Below are positions 32,062 through 42,059 of a stretch of 64,000 nucleotides of DNA, one piece after another. Position 1 is the stretch's first letter. Each line of letters starts with the position of its first letter. Origin of the DNA: Scedosporium boydii (taxonomy: Eukaryota > Ascomycota > Sordariomycetes > Microascales > Microascaceae); the NCBI GenBank assembly GCA_002221725.1, contig NJFT01000189.1:1-64000 (forward strand). The letters are read 5' to 3'. Under the pieces are notes generated by a model that saw only the letters and a list, made by a program, of their open reading frames with translations, was not told the origin of the DNA and ran no database searches. Position numbers and translations under genes: made by a program.

Positions 32062-32657
32062 GTTTACTATAGTAAAAGTAACGACCTGCAGATAAGACCA
32101 CTGTAGCCCCCTAAGTAGATCCTAGTTAGACCTCTAGATAAAATAAAGTAGTGCAGCCTACCTATACATTATAAGAAAAAGAAAATAGTTTAGTTAATAG
32201 TTTATAGTACTTTCTATAAGAAGCTATTATAGAACCCTTAATAGGAATAAATAGTTGTTAGAACTATTAATTAATAGGAATAAAGCTAGATTAGAAAAAA
32301 GAAGGCCTCTAAATAGGGGGAGGTTAAAAAATTATATTAGTACCTAAAGGAGTATTCTATAATATATATTAAGCTAGAATAAGTAGTAAGACATTACTAA
32401 TGATAAGGACTAGATAGAACTAGGTAAAAGAAGTTAATTAAATTAGAGAAAAAACTAATAATAATAAAGAACTTTAAGAAGATTTGATAATAATTACTTA
32501 AGGAAAAGAAGAAGAAAAAGAATTTCTTCTAGAAGAAAAAGAAATAAAATAACTATAGCCTCTATTATTATAAAAGAAGAAAGTTCTTCCGCCCTACCTT
32601 ACAGTCTATAAGAGAACTATACTAATTCTACTATAGTTACCTTTTTCCCTATTATAA
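32062..32657 (+). repeat. 560-base LTR-like repeat, copy C (RIP-altered)
   Basis: Full-length copy in the same orientation as copy B, 3.9 kb downstream. Where B has CAG, CAC or GTCACA, C has TAG, TAT or ATTATA. It begins with the palindrome TTTACTATAGTAAA, also seen in copy A. Confidence 0.72.
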
Positions 32658-32675
32658 TATAAGGTACTATTATTA

Positions 32676-33414
32676 GATATTAATAAAAAGAAAAATCTCC
32701 TAAAAGTAATAAATAATTCTTTTTACTTATAACTTATAATAGATTATAGAATATCTTATAAAGAACTTAGTAATAAGGTTTTAGATAATTTAATTAACTA
32801 TATTTAGGAAACCTTTAAGGATAGGCTTAGAAAGGAAAGTATATAGTTAACTAAAACCTACTACTAATAAGAGAAATCTCCCTAGCTAATAGTCTACTTT
32901 AAAAATAAAAAGTAAATAATTGATTACGAAATTAAGATCCTCTAATAACTATAAATAGTTAATTAACTATTTTATATAGAAAAGGATACTATAAGTACTT
33001 AGATTAATAAATTAATAAAGAAAATACATAAACTATAGATCTAACTTATATAAGTAAAAGGGCTAGAAGAGGGCCTCTAGATAAGTAAAAAAGGATAGAT
33101 ATAACTTTTATTAAGATATAAGGCTATTAAGAAAGCTAAAGTCTTTATAATATTAATAAAAAAGGAGTTCTACTATTATTACTATTAGAAGAAATATAGT
33201 TAAAGTAAATATATAGCTAATATTTATAAGGAAGAAGGGATTAGTAGTTACTATTCTTATATTAATATTTTAACCTTTAGGATAGAAGCTAAGTATAGGA
33301 GGTATTAACTATATATCTTTAGGAAAATCTTTATAAATCTTTAGTATATTAGAATTATATTTAAGGAATTTATTATAGTAGTCTTATCTAGGTAGGATAT
33401 CCTAACTATTATAG
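32676..33414 (+). pseudogene. RIP-killed open frame of an unidentified element protein
   Basis: One frame reads for about 245 codons with Lys/Ile/Leu-rich protein-like content, interrupted by about twenty-three stops, all TAA or TAG and none TGA. Each could be a former CAA or CAG codon, and codons beginning CA are almost absent. This is what RIP makes of a real coding sequence, though the strong AT bias also favours TAA/TAG by itself. No domain can be named; it lies just outside LTR-like copy C and ends at the hairpin element. Confidence 0.35.
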
Positions 33415-33420
33415 GCCGCT

Positions 33421-33567
33421 AGTTTGGGGAGAAAGTATAGTTTGGGGGGAAAAAAAGGACTTCTCATCATATAGGGATTTCGCTAGTAAATAGAAGTACC
33501 TACGGTGCCGGCACGGTGGCGCGAACGGTATACTTCCCCCCAAACCATATTTTCCCCTAAACTATAC
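33421..33567. mobile_element. Small hairpin (MITE-like) element with about 31-base inverted ends
   Basis: The left arm (33421-33452) carries AGTTTGGGGAGAAAG and then TATAGTTTGGGGGGAA. The reverse complement of the right arm (33533-33567) reads TATAGTTTAGGGGAAAATATGG followed by the same GTTTGGGGGGAA core. About 80 bases of GC-containing DNA with a GTGCCGGCAC palindrome lie between. It sits at the edge of the RIP region yet is not AT-converted, as expected if it is too short for RIP or inserted later. No clear target-site duplication. Confidence 0.55.
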
Positions 33568-33988
33568 GTTAAACCGGCCCTTGGGGCTACGTCGTTTCCC
33601 GGCTGGAAATTCCCTTCTTAAAAGAAAATAAAAATAAAAACATTCGATATAGCTATAATAAAAAATACTACTATATTCGGAATCATTAGAAGAATCCGAT
33701 TCTAAAGTCGGAATAAAATTTCCATTACTAGCTAACTAGAAATAATTAAGTAAAGGTGATTTCGAGGTATAAAGTAGCTCTAAGTTACTTTCTATAGCTA
33801 CTTCTAGCTAATAAGAACCCTAGAAAAAAGAAAAAGACCCACTTTCGAACCTTACCTTACCTTACCTTACTCTCTTATCTTCTTTTCCTTATCTTATAGT
33901 ATAGGAAAGAAAGAAAGAAAGAAATTCCCCCTTTTTCTTCTTCTTCTTCTTCTTCTTCTTCTTATCTACCTATCCTACCTACATCACC
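33568..33988. promoter_or_regulatory. 5' flank of OrsD-like gene with CT-rich tract
   Basis: No gene. Microsatellites (AAAG)n near 33905 and (CTT)n at 33937-33963 lie just before the ATG at 33989, resembling a fungal pyrimidine-rich leader. Confidence 0.4.
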
Positions 33989-34440
33989 ATGGAACCTAAC
34001 ACCCTTATAGCTACGTATGTGGAGTTCTATAGGCTACTATGTCTTCTAATCTATACCTACTATCATACAACTTTAAAACCGGGAAAATCTATTAAAAAAT
34101 ACTTTCGAAAAAACTATAAGTTAAAAGGGAAAGAACTAAAAGACCTTCTTCAACATTGTTCTTCCTTTTCACTAGCTAACCTAGATGATATCCCTTTACT
34201 AGATGACTTTTCGCCCCGGATTCCCTACTTGCAGGTCTATAAGGGGTTTATCTACAGTACTTGTTATTTTAAAACGGTAGATAATTCGAATATCTACTGT
34301 TATTTTACTTCCTTCCCCGACTGTAAGAAGGAAATAGATGCCTTCTATCCTGTAGAACTTCAGTCGTTTTTTTAGAATAACTGGTAGAAGTAGTACTGGG
34401 TAGTTCGTTCTAGTAACCCGCGGTTTAACTTGCTAAGAGG

Positions 34441-34760
34441 TAAGTAATTTTTAGTTTTATTTTTATTTTTATATATTTCTTTCTCTTTCTTTATTTCTTT
34501 TTCTTTTTTATTTTCCTTCTTTATTTCCTTTCTCTTTTTTATTTCTTTCTTTATTTCCTTCTTTATTTTCTTTTCCTTCCTTTTTTATTTCTTTTCCCTT
34601 CCTTCCTTCTTTATTTCCATTTCCTCCTTTATTCTCTCTTTATTTTCTCTTTATTTTCTTATTTCTTTTATTTTTAATTATTCTTTCTTTCCTTATTTTT
34701 TTATTTTTTATTTTTATTTTCTTTTAACTATTAATATTCCTAATATTCCTTCTTAGATAT
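34441..34760 (+). repeat. Pyrimidine microsatellite filling intron 1 of OrsD-like gene
   Basis: Almost pure T with spaced C and A (TTTC, TTCC, TTTA). Long low-complexity runs like this are unusual in introns of this window, which otherwise are 49-109 bases. Confidence 0.7.
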
Positions 34761-35029
34761 CTTAACTTCCACTTCCTACCTACCTTCCCTTTCTATAGAA
34801 TACGAAGCCCTGATCTAGCAGGGTCACCGCCGTATCCGGGAAGCCCGGAAGAAAGCGATTTCCACAGCCCAGTCCGCTGAAGGGAAGAAAAACGTCAGTA
34901 ACTGGGTGAAAACGATGGGCTGGGCTTCCTTTTTCAGTGGCGTGGAAGTCCAGGCTGTTTCCCAGCTCTCCTAGCTGCCACTAACGATCGACGTGATTAA
35001 GAAGTTATATCAAATAAGTTAGTATTTTT

Positions 35030-35310
35030 ATATTTTATTTTTTTTTTATTTTTATTTTTTTTTATTTTTATTTTTATTTTTATTTTTATTTTTATTTTTT
35101 ATTTTATTTTTATTTTTATTTTTATTTTTGTTTCTTTTCTTTCCTTATTACTTTCCTTTCTTTATTTCTTTTCTTTCTTTCTTTATTTCTTTCTTTATTA
35201 CTTTCCTTATTTCTTTCCTTTCCTTCTTCCTTTCCTTCTTTTTTTCCTTCTTTCTTTCCTTTCTTTATTTCTTTCCTTTCCTTCTTCCTTTCCTTTTTTT
35301 ATTTTACTAT
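35030..35310 (+). repeat. TTTTTA and TTTCC microsatellites filling intron 2 of OrsD-like gene
   Basis: (TTTTTA)n in the first 100 bases, then TTTC/TTCC tracts. Open frames on this stretch are artefacts rich in Phe and Ser. Confidence 0.75.
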
Positions 35311-35684
35311 ACTAATATCTCTATAGTAAATAATAAAAAGAAGGTCTAGTAGTTACTTCGAATTCTTAGATCTACTGTTTTACGGCTCTTTTCTACCTAT
35401 ATTGGAACTATTAAGGAAACCCCTAATATAATCCTCTACTACCTTCTTTTTGATAACCTAATAACCCCAGCTTCCTGGCCTTTTTTAGAAATAGAAACCT
35501 TGAAAACTATAGATAATTATATTATCTATTATATTTAAATTCTTCTTCTTTTTTTTTAAGTCTTTCTTTAAGGAAGAGAATAGGCTATAGTATATAAGAT
35601 GATGTTTTTAGACTAATAATGGGCCTACCTTTCTATACTTTCCTACTAGCTCTAGTAGATTCCTCTATCTAATAACCTTCTTAT

Positions 35685-35938
35685 AGAAGAGGAAGAAGAG
35701 GAAGAAGAGGAAGAAGAGGAAGAAGAGGAAGAAGAGGAAGAAGAGGAAGAAGAGGAAGAAGAGGAAGAAGAGGAAGAAGAGGAAGAAGAGGAAGAAGAGG
35801 AAGAAGAGGAAGAAGATGACGAAGATGAAGAAGAAGAGGAAGAAGAGGAAGATGATGATGATGAGGAGGAGGAGGAGGAGGAGGAGGAGAAGGAGGAGGA
35901 GGAGGAAGAAGAAGAAGAAGAAGAAGAAGAAGAAGAGG
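35685..35938 (+). repeat. Acidic-type microsatellite (GAAGAGGAA)n
   Basis: About fourteen units of the nine-base repeat, then a degenerate GAT/GAA/GAG tract. In one frame it encodes an unbroken Glu/Asp run, but that frame does not join the gene downstream without a shift. Confidence 0.85.
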
Positions 35939-35993
35939 ATAGTGATGATGATGGGGAGGAAAGATCCCCATCGCACCATGGATACAAAGGGCC

Positions 35994-37073
35994 TTGGATA
36001 GCACCCCCTCTCCCGAATCTGAGTGGGCACAGGAAGGCCCATCAGAATCGGAATCAGAATCGGAAGCAGAACTTGAATCGGAAGAAAGCAGACCGCCGAG
36101 CGATTCCGACTCCAATTTTAAATCTGACTCTGAAGACAGCAAACCAAACACGGAATTTTACGGAGAGCTCGTCGACTACGGCTTCCTCCTCGGCATTGCT
36201 CGGAAAAGAAAGCTCATCGTCTGCCAGAGGCTCAAATCGGGCGGGTATCCGGCCAAGCAAGGCTGGCAGATTGTCGACTGGCTACAGAAGAGAGGCAACA
36301 TCAGGAAGCTGCATTACGGGATCAAGTTCGTCAGCCCGCCGCGAAGCCCGCCGGGACGGAACAAACAGGGGCGGGAGATAATAAACGAAGAACAAAGGGC
36401 GCCAGTAGTCCTCAACAGGATCGCCAATGCGACAAACAAGAAGAGGTTTTACCATACGTTGAAGACGCACCTGGCGCAGTCGAATTCGGTGACCTGGGCG
36501 TGGATCATTAACATCATGTCCCGCGATGAGGTGACGCTGGAGGTGTACGGCCCTCCGAAACAAGACTTTATTCGCGACGTGGAGTATAACCACTTTGATA
36601 AAGTTGATCCGGCGAACGGCTGGGGCATGATGACGACGAGGCCGGCTCGGCTCCGCAGGTACCTGCATGAAGAGATAATGGAGATGAAGAACTCCCTCGA
36701 GCTGCAGATAAGCGTCTTCTCCGCCATCACTTTAGTCCCAGGTAGTGATAGATTCCAACTCTGGGACGTGGCACCTCTTGAGGGTCTACACCGTCTCTAA
36801 GTCAATACTTGGGATAACGATAGCCATTTATTCGAGCCAATCGAAGCCGGCGATGGGGTCATTGGCTACGCGGGACAGGTTCCCACTCCCATTGGCAGCC
36901 CACCTCCAACTGGTATCCGATGGCCCCCCCGGTTCCTGGACTTAGACCTCGCTTCGGACGAAGAAAGTGATTCGAGTTATGCCACGGGTTCTGAGTCCGA
37001 TGACACGGACGGTACCTCCACGGGATCTACTCCCGACGCGTCCAATGCGGGAGATACGGACATGAGTGGGTAG
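35994..37073 (+). pseudogene. Unidentified acidic protein gene with an in-frame TAA; start unresolved
   Basis: The frame is open from after TGA at 35949 but has no ATG; the first Leu codon at 35994 is only a marker. It reads a Ser/Glu-rich N-terminus, then a compact-looking region (YGELVDYGFLLGIARKRK, GWQIVDWLQKRGNIRKLHYG, TWAWIINIMSRDEVTLEVYG, LRRYLHEEIMEMKNSLELQ), up to TAA at 36798. The same frame continues (NTWDNDSHLFEPIEAGDGVIGY, proline-rich, then Asp/Ser/Thr-rich) to TAG at 37071. The stop is most simply CAA changed to TAA. An ATG two codons before the marker (35979) would fit if one base were missing. I recognise no domain. It lies beside the repeat block and could be cargo of a mobile element or a host gene being lost. 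Confidence 0.4.
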
Positions 37074-37997
37074 TATCGCTTAAGACACTTTGAGAAAAAG
37101 ATTCAACTCACAGTAATTCCTAGTGTGAGCAGTTAGCCCAGGGAAAGCACCAGTCCTTAATTCAGTTGCGCAATGAGCACCTGTTTCCCTGCGTGGCCCA
37201 ATGTCCACCATATCAAGAACTCACCGCGCTCGACACCTACTTAATAAGTTAGCTTGCGCAGAGAGGGAAATGGGAGGCATTCTGTGAAGATAGCCATTTT
37301 AACGAATGGGATCCTGGGAAAAGTAACACTCAGGCTCCATTGAGCCTGCATCTTCACTCTCAGTATTCCCTGGCCCCTGTGACGGCCTACATGAGGTGGC
37401 AATTCAACACCCATAAAATTTCGTGTACTTACTCGAAAGCGCCGGTGGAAGGGGAACGAAAGTTGAGCGCTTGTGGTTGTTTGGTGATAGAAAACAGGCA
37501 ACGACATGCTCGACGGCAATTCAGGCAACATGGGACTGAGAAGTAGCAAGGCAGAAGGTCTAAAATAGATTCCACCCGAGAAATCGAAGACCCTTTCCTA
37601 GCATCTTCTGCTGTAGTCAGTCATAAAGTCTTCCTTGTATGTCCGTCATAAGGGACGAGGAGGTGTGTTATCGATGGATGCACCTGAACTTGGCCTGTGG
37701 AACAGGAAATGTGGAAAATGTGATTGACAGAGGAGGAGAATACCATGTCGCCCTCCGCCTATCCCGGCGATGAGATAGCCAAGGATATCCAGCCTGGGAA
37801 AATAAGAAGAAACAACTCAAACGAGGGGGGCCGAGACCTGACCAGTCCATGGACCGCCGCTCCCATACAAACACGGGCCTCGTTCTCCTCAAGCTATGCA
37901 AGGTAAAATCAAAGCAAGAACCCAGCTTTCCTTCTAAAAATATCCAAGCCATCATGGCGAGACAGGAAAGACAATAAATCAACTTGAAGAAACAAAA
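37074..37997. other. Intergenic
   Basis: No gene recognised; frames up to about 100 residues on both strands lack motifs. The right part is the symporter's 3' flank. Confidence 0.4.
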
Positions 37998-40057
37998 TCA
38001 TTTATTCTGGGTATCCGGGTCCACAACCACCTTTCCTTCCCCTTCGCCGCTCTCCAAGGCATCGCTGTTCCCCGAAGACACCACCGCCTCAAAGGCGACC
38101 CCAGGTGCATATGGGACCCTGCCCTCGCCACGCCGGGACGGCGAGATGATAACATCGTACCAGCGCGGTACGATGAAACCAAAAGCAACGATTAACAGGG
38201 CGATGTGGCCTATGGAAAAACCGAGGATGTGGAGAGGATCTATCCGGAGTTTGTAGAAAGCGGGATATGAGAATCCGAAGACAATAGCGAGAATCGGACC
38301 GGCGACGTATCGAAGAAGGGGACTCCAGAAAGCTGGGATCTCCCAGTTGTTTCCGCGACCGACGATAACATTCAGGTCACGGCGCAGTTGGTTACCCTGG
38401 GTAGAGGCGAGATTTGTTAGTTTTATGATACGGTTCATCTTCCGCTGGCCGGCGGGGACTGATATCATACCGAGTAAAAGGCCAACCAATAGAATCGGCG
38501 AAGGATTGCGTTTCCACTGAAGAGTTTGGGCGTCTCCGCATCCGGTGTTTTGGCAATGAATGTTGAAATGGCAGACCCGGTAATGTATAGACCGAAGCCG
38601 ACTCCAGCACCAACCGGAGGGCTCACGGCATGGGCGATGCCCACACCGAGAATCATACCGCCAAAGTAACCGCAGTTATAAACAATGAATGCGGGACGAC
38701 CAACTTGACCGACAACGTCCTTCCATCGGTAAACGGTCGTAGAACTCACGCATTCGGAAAAGACAACAAACACGAGAGCGATATCGTTGATCCACCGGTC
38801 GATACCATCGAGAAGATAATAGCCGAATTGGGTGCAATACGGCAGCGACAGGAGGAAGGAGATGATCACGAGGGTGGTTACGACAAGCGGACGGGGGTAC
38901 TTGATGCCGGTATCCATGACAAGAGTAACCACGGCGTCCAGCATTGCGAAAGCCGAACTGTATCCCAGGACCATGAGTGTGAAGAACAGGGCGAAAGCCC
39001 AGAAGTTTGCACCGGGCATCTCAGTAATGGCTGAGGGAAGCGTCAGGAAACCGACGGTGAAGCTACCCAGCCGCGTTCCGTCTTGAGGGAAGAGGCGAAG
39101 AAACCCAACCACGCCAAACACGGCAAAAGCGGCAATGTTTTCGAACAAGACGTTGCTGGTAACGATGAGGATGGAATCCACAACTGCATTCGAATGTTTG
39201 CTGTTGTAGGACGCGTACGAGGTGAAATAACCGAAGCCAACGCCGGTGGAGAAGAAGACCTGGCCGCAGGCCGTTTGCCAGATCTGGCCGTTGGCAAGCT
39301 TATCTCCGTTCCACGACGCAAAATACAGCTTGATACCCTCCTTAGCATTGTCGAGGGAGACAGCACGGCCAATCAGGACGATAGTCATGATGACGGGCAG
39401 ACCCATTGTGAAATATACGACACGCCCGGTCAATCCCACGCCCCTGAAAATGCAGAGCCAGACGAGAAACCAGGTGAAGGCTGTCCAGCCAACAGTCTCG
39501 CCGACGAGGCCAACACCAGGGTACTTGGTATAGTTGAGAACTTTGGTGCCATCCTCAGTCAAGTTACCAATAATGGGTGAGATGTTAGCGACCACATCCT
39601 TCATGTAGAACTCTTCTCCCCGACCGGTCCAAGGAAGTGGGCTAATAAAAGAGTTTCGGAAGTAGCTCATAATCCACGCAAGGATGACCACGAAGTAGGG
39701 TCCGACGACAAAGCCGACGTAGAGCAGACTGAGACCGACACCCTTCAGGCGGCGATTTATGTTGTTGAAAGCCACAACGGAACCGCCGCGGTAGGCTTGG
39801 CCGATGGCGATTTCAAGGACGAGGACCGGAATAGCAATCAGGAAGACGCACATGAGGTACGGAATGTACCACTGTAATCCATGGTTGTTGTATACTTGCG
39901 ACGGGTAGCGCAGGAGGTTTCCCATGCCCGCGCAGCCACCCATGGACGCGAGAAGGAAAGCAGCACGCGACGGCCACTGATCTCTGCCATCTTCAGCTTT
40001 GCCGGGGGGCGGCGCGAACCAGCCGCCGACCTTCTTCAACACACTTTTGACAGACAT
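37998..40057 (-). CDS. SLC6/SNF-type sodium-dependent symporter, 661 aa
   Basis: Exons 38471-40057 and 37998-38396, joined across a 74-base intron (donor GTATGA, branch AACTAAC). The first helix holds GCAGMGNLLRYPSQVYNNHG, the fungal version of the GxGNxWRFP sodium/substrate site of the neurotransmitter:sodium symporter family. Later helices include GQVFFSTGVGFGYFTSYASYN (helix 6 region) and a substrate-site GYSSAFAMLDAVVT helix. About twelve transmembrane segments and a cytosolic, Gly/Glu-rich tail are seen. Members use the sodium gradient to import amino acids or related small molecules at the plasma membrane; the fungal substrates are poorly known. The start has a usual cytosolic N-terminus. 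Confidence 0.87.
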
Positions 40058-42059
40058 TTCGACGAGAAATGGCGGGGACTAACCCCGGCGAACGGGTGTA
40101 TGAGAAAGGGAACTTCGTCTATTGTAGCAGCATTCAGCTGTCACCAGTGGGGAGAGGAGGACAACTGAATACTTCGTATCTGGGAAAAGGTTAATAGCTC
40201 GAGGAGAAGAGGAGGAGGAGAGCCTAGCATAAACATGGACCAAGGTTTAAACAAAACAAGAATCGTTGACATGGTTTCCCGCATGGCACGAGCTTCCTTT
40301 AAGAGAAGTTGAGTCCAGTCCAACGCAACGAGGATCTAGTCAATATGTACGTAATTTTCAAGACCATCCCTTTTCCTTTGGTCCCATGGATGTTTGACCC
40401 AAGATCAGCGCGAGGCCCTCTCATGCTCGACCATTTCGCCAAGTCTAGCCCCATAGCAGGAAATGATCCGGCTTTTTCTATCCTCCGAGGTGGATGCTGG
40501 ATAGTAAACAGCCAGCGAGCTTGTCCGGACTTGTACCATCAAAGTATTTTAAGCTTTTAACTCAAGAAAGCTTAGATACTGGAACCCGGGCTCGATACTT
40601 CTCAATACTTCCTAATACCAGGCACGATAAATTGAGGGCCGATGCACCTCCCACGCCAAACTGTCTTGGCACAGGATGATGGCGCATCTTTTTCACCGAC
40701 TGAGATGTCCGCTGACGCGGGTAGGATCAAGTGGAGGCGAAAAATCTCCTACAAACCGCTAGGTCGGGGTCTCTTTGCCTGCATCAACAGGCTCGAAATC
40801 CTTGATATAACAGGGTCCACTCGATAGAGTCGCACTGCCAAGCTTTCCAATTTTCGGGAGTCTGAAATCCCTAGTTATATATACTCCTTCCAAGTTTTCC
40901 GGGCGGGGCAAGTTCCTCCACCTCCTCCACATTGGCTTCGGATGCGGCGTTCAGATGTTGCATTGCTTGATGTCGTCATCGCCATTTTGGGGGTCGTGGC
41001 GGGTGCGACGAATCTCGGACCGGCTGCAAAAAGTCGGCCAGTCCGCCGCTTCATGAACCAACCGAGCGACGCCAAATCGACGAGGGCCCCGATGTCCCAC
41101 CTCCCGTCTTCTTTCTTTTTACTTCGTACTTCTCCGGTGGGAATCCGGCACATGGTTGGGAGCCTCGCGAACATGAGGCCCAGGCTGCTTTAGCTCGTGG
41201 CAGTCACAAGCACGCAGCACACCTAGTCGTGGATGGGAACAATTAGACAATCAGAAGGGACCTCGAAAATTATAAGCAGCAGAAGCCGTGGATAAATTTA
41301 CCAAAGCATGTGCCAAATCCAGCAAGGAGGGGATTGATATCCTCTAATAATACCAAATCGGTTCCTCTCCAGTGTCCGGTCTGCTTCTCGTGCGAGAGTA
41401 AGCCGGCTGGGTGTGCCTATCATGCCGGGGGCAACTCTCACAGTCTCCCAGCTCCTGAGTATAACGTTGCACTCATTTGCAGCGGTGGGAGATCCCTAAA
41501 CATGCTCTCTGGAGTGCAGAAGGATCGATGCAACGACAATGGAAGCATGGGTTGATGGATATGACAAGGCTATATCTATCCACTTGCCACCCCCTTTTGG
41601 CGATGGCGCAATCGCTCCGGGTCTCCCTCCCCTCTTTGGATCAATTGGAAGGCTCGTACCCTTCGATCGGAGTTAAACTTGCAAATTCAATCTGATTACC
41701 CAATTCAATCTCGTTGGTCACCACTCTGGGAACAATTCTAGTCGGTCCTACCTCTTTCTCATCAGGCAGGCAAGCCTTGGCATCAGTTCAGAGCTGAAGG
41801 CGACTGCTAAGGGGCGTCGGGAAGAGCGAGCGATGTTGCGTTTGAGTTGTTACCAGGCATCCCACGCACGCAAGGCAGGTGTCACATCACAAGAGCTGGA
41901 TCCTTCCTGGCTCGCTTGCGTCGCATCCTCGAGAGGTTGGAGTCTTCCATATCGCCAGGCCTACATGTTGGGGCTCGGGACCCTTCATATCAGTATGCAG
42001 TCAACAAATGACATACCTGGGGTTTTACTCCATGTATCATCTGGATCGGTAGGGCCTGA
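40058..42059. other. Gene-free stretch
   Basis: 2 kb upstream of the symporter. Short open frames only, none with motifs; no repeat or RNA gene seen. Confidence 0.45.

Larger units (their letters stand above)
30881..33420. repeat. AT-rich RIP-altered repeat region, right part
   Basis: Composition falls gradually from the spared segment into CpA-poor DNA. It includes the last altered units of the tandem array, a 150-170-base tandem repeat (31641-31985), LTR-like copy C (32062-32657) and a stop-filled frame (32676-33414). There is no intact gene. Confidence 0.75.
33989..35538 (+). pseudogene. OrsD-like (DUF3505) gene broken by seven TAG codons
   Basis: The intact first part (33989-34375, 128 aa) shows the family pattern: a basic KKYFRKNYKLKGKELKDLLQ segment, an acidic PLLD stretch, IPYLQVYKGFIYSTCYF, and FPDCKKE. 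The frame continues past TAG stops into YWVVRSSNPRFNLLR, reaches a GTAAGT donor (34440), resumes in the right phase at 34799 (EYEALI, HRRIREARKKA, NWVKTMGWASFF) and, after a second intron (35018-35326), at 35327 (LLRILRSTVLRLFSTYIGTI) to TAA at 35536. In-frame stops are at 34373, 34385, 34391, 34816, 34972, 35347 and 35350; all are TAG and all explained by C-to-T at CAG. OrsD-like proteins are zinc-finger-like fungal proteins of unknown biochemical role. Both introns (359 and 309 bases) are filled with TTTC and TTTTTA repeats. Confidence 0.6.

Noticed and set aside
35128..35349. 73-residue Phe/Ser-rich open frame
   Set aside because: Lies wholly in the pyrimidine repeat of intron 2 of the OrsD-like gene.
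35652..36151. Three minus-strand open frames rich in Ser, Phe or Leu/Pro
   Set aside because: Antisense translations of the (GAAGAGGAA)n microsatellite; open only because of the repeat.
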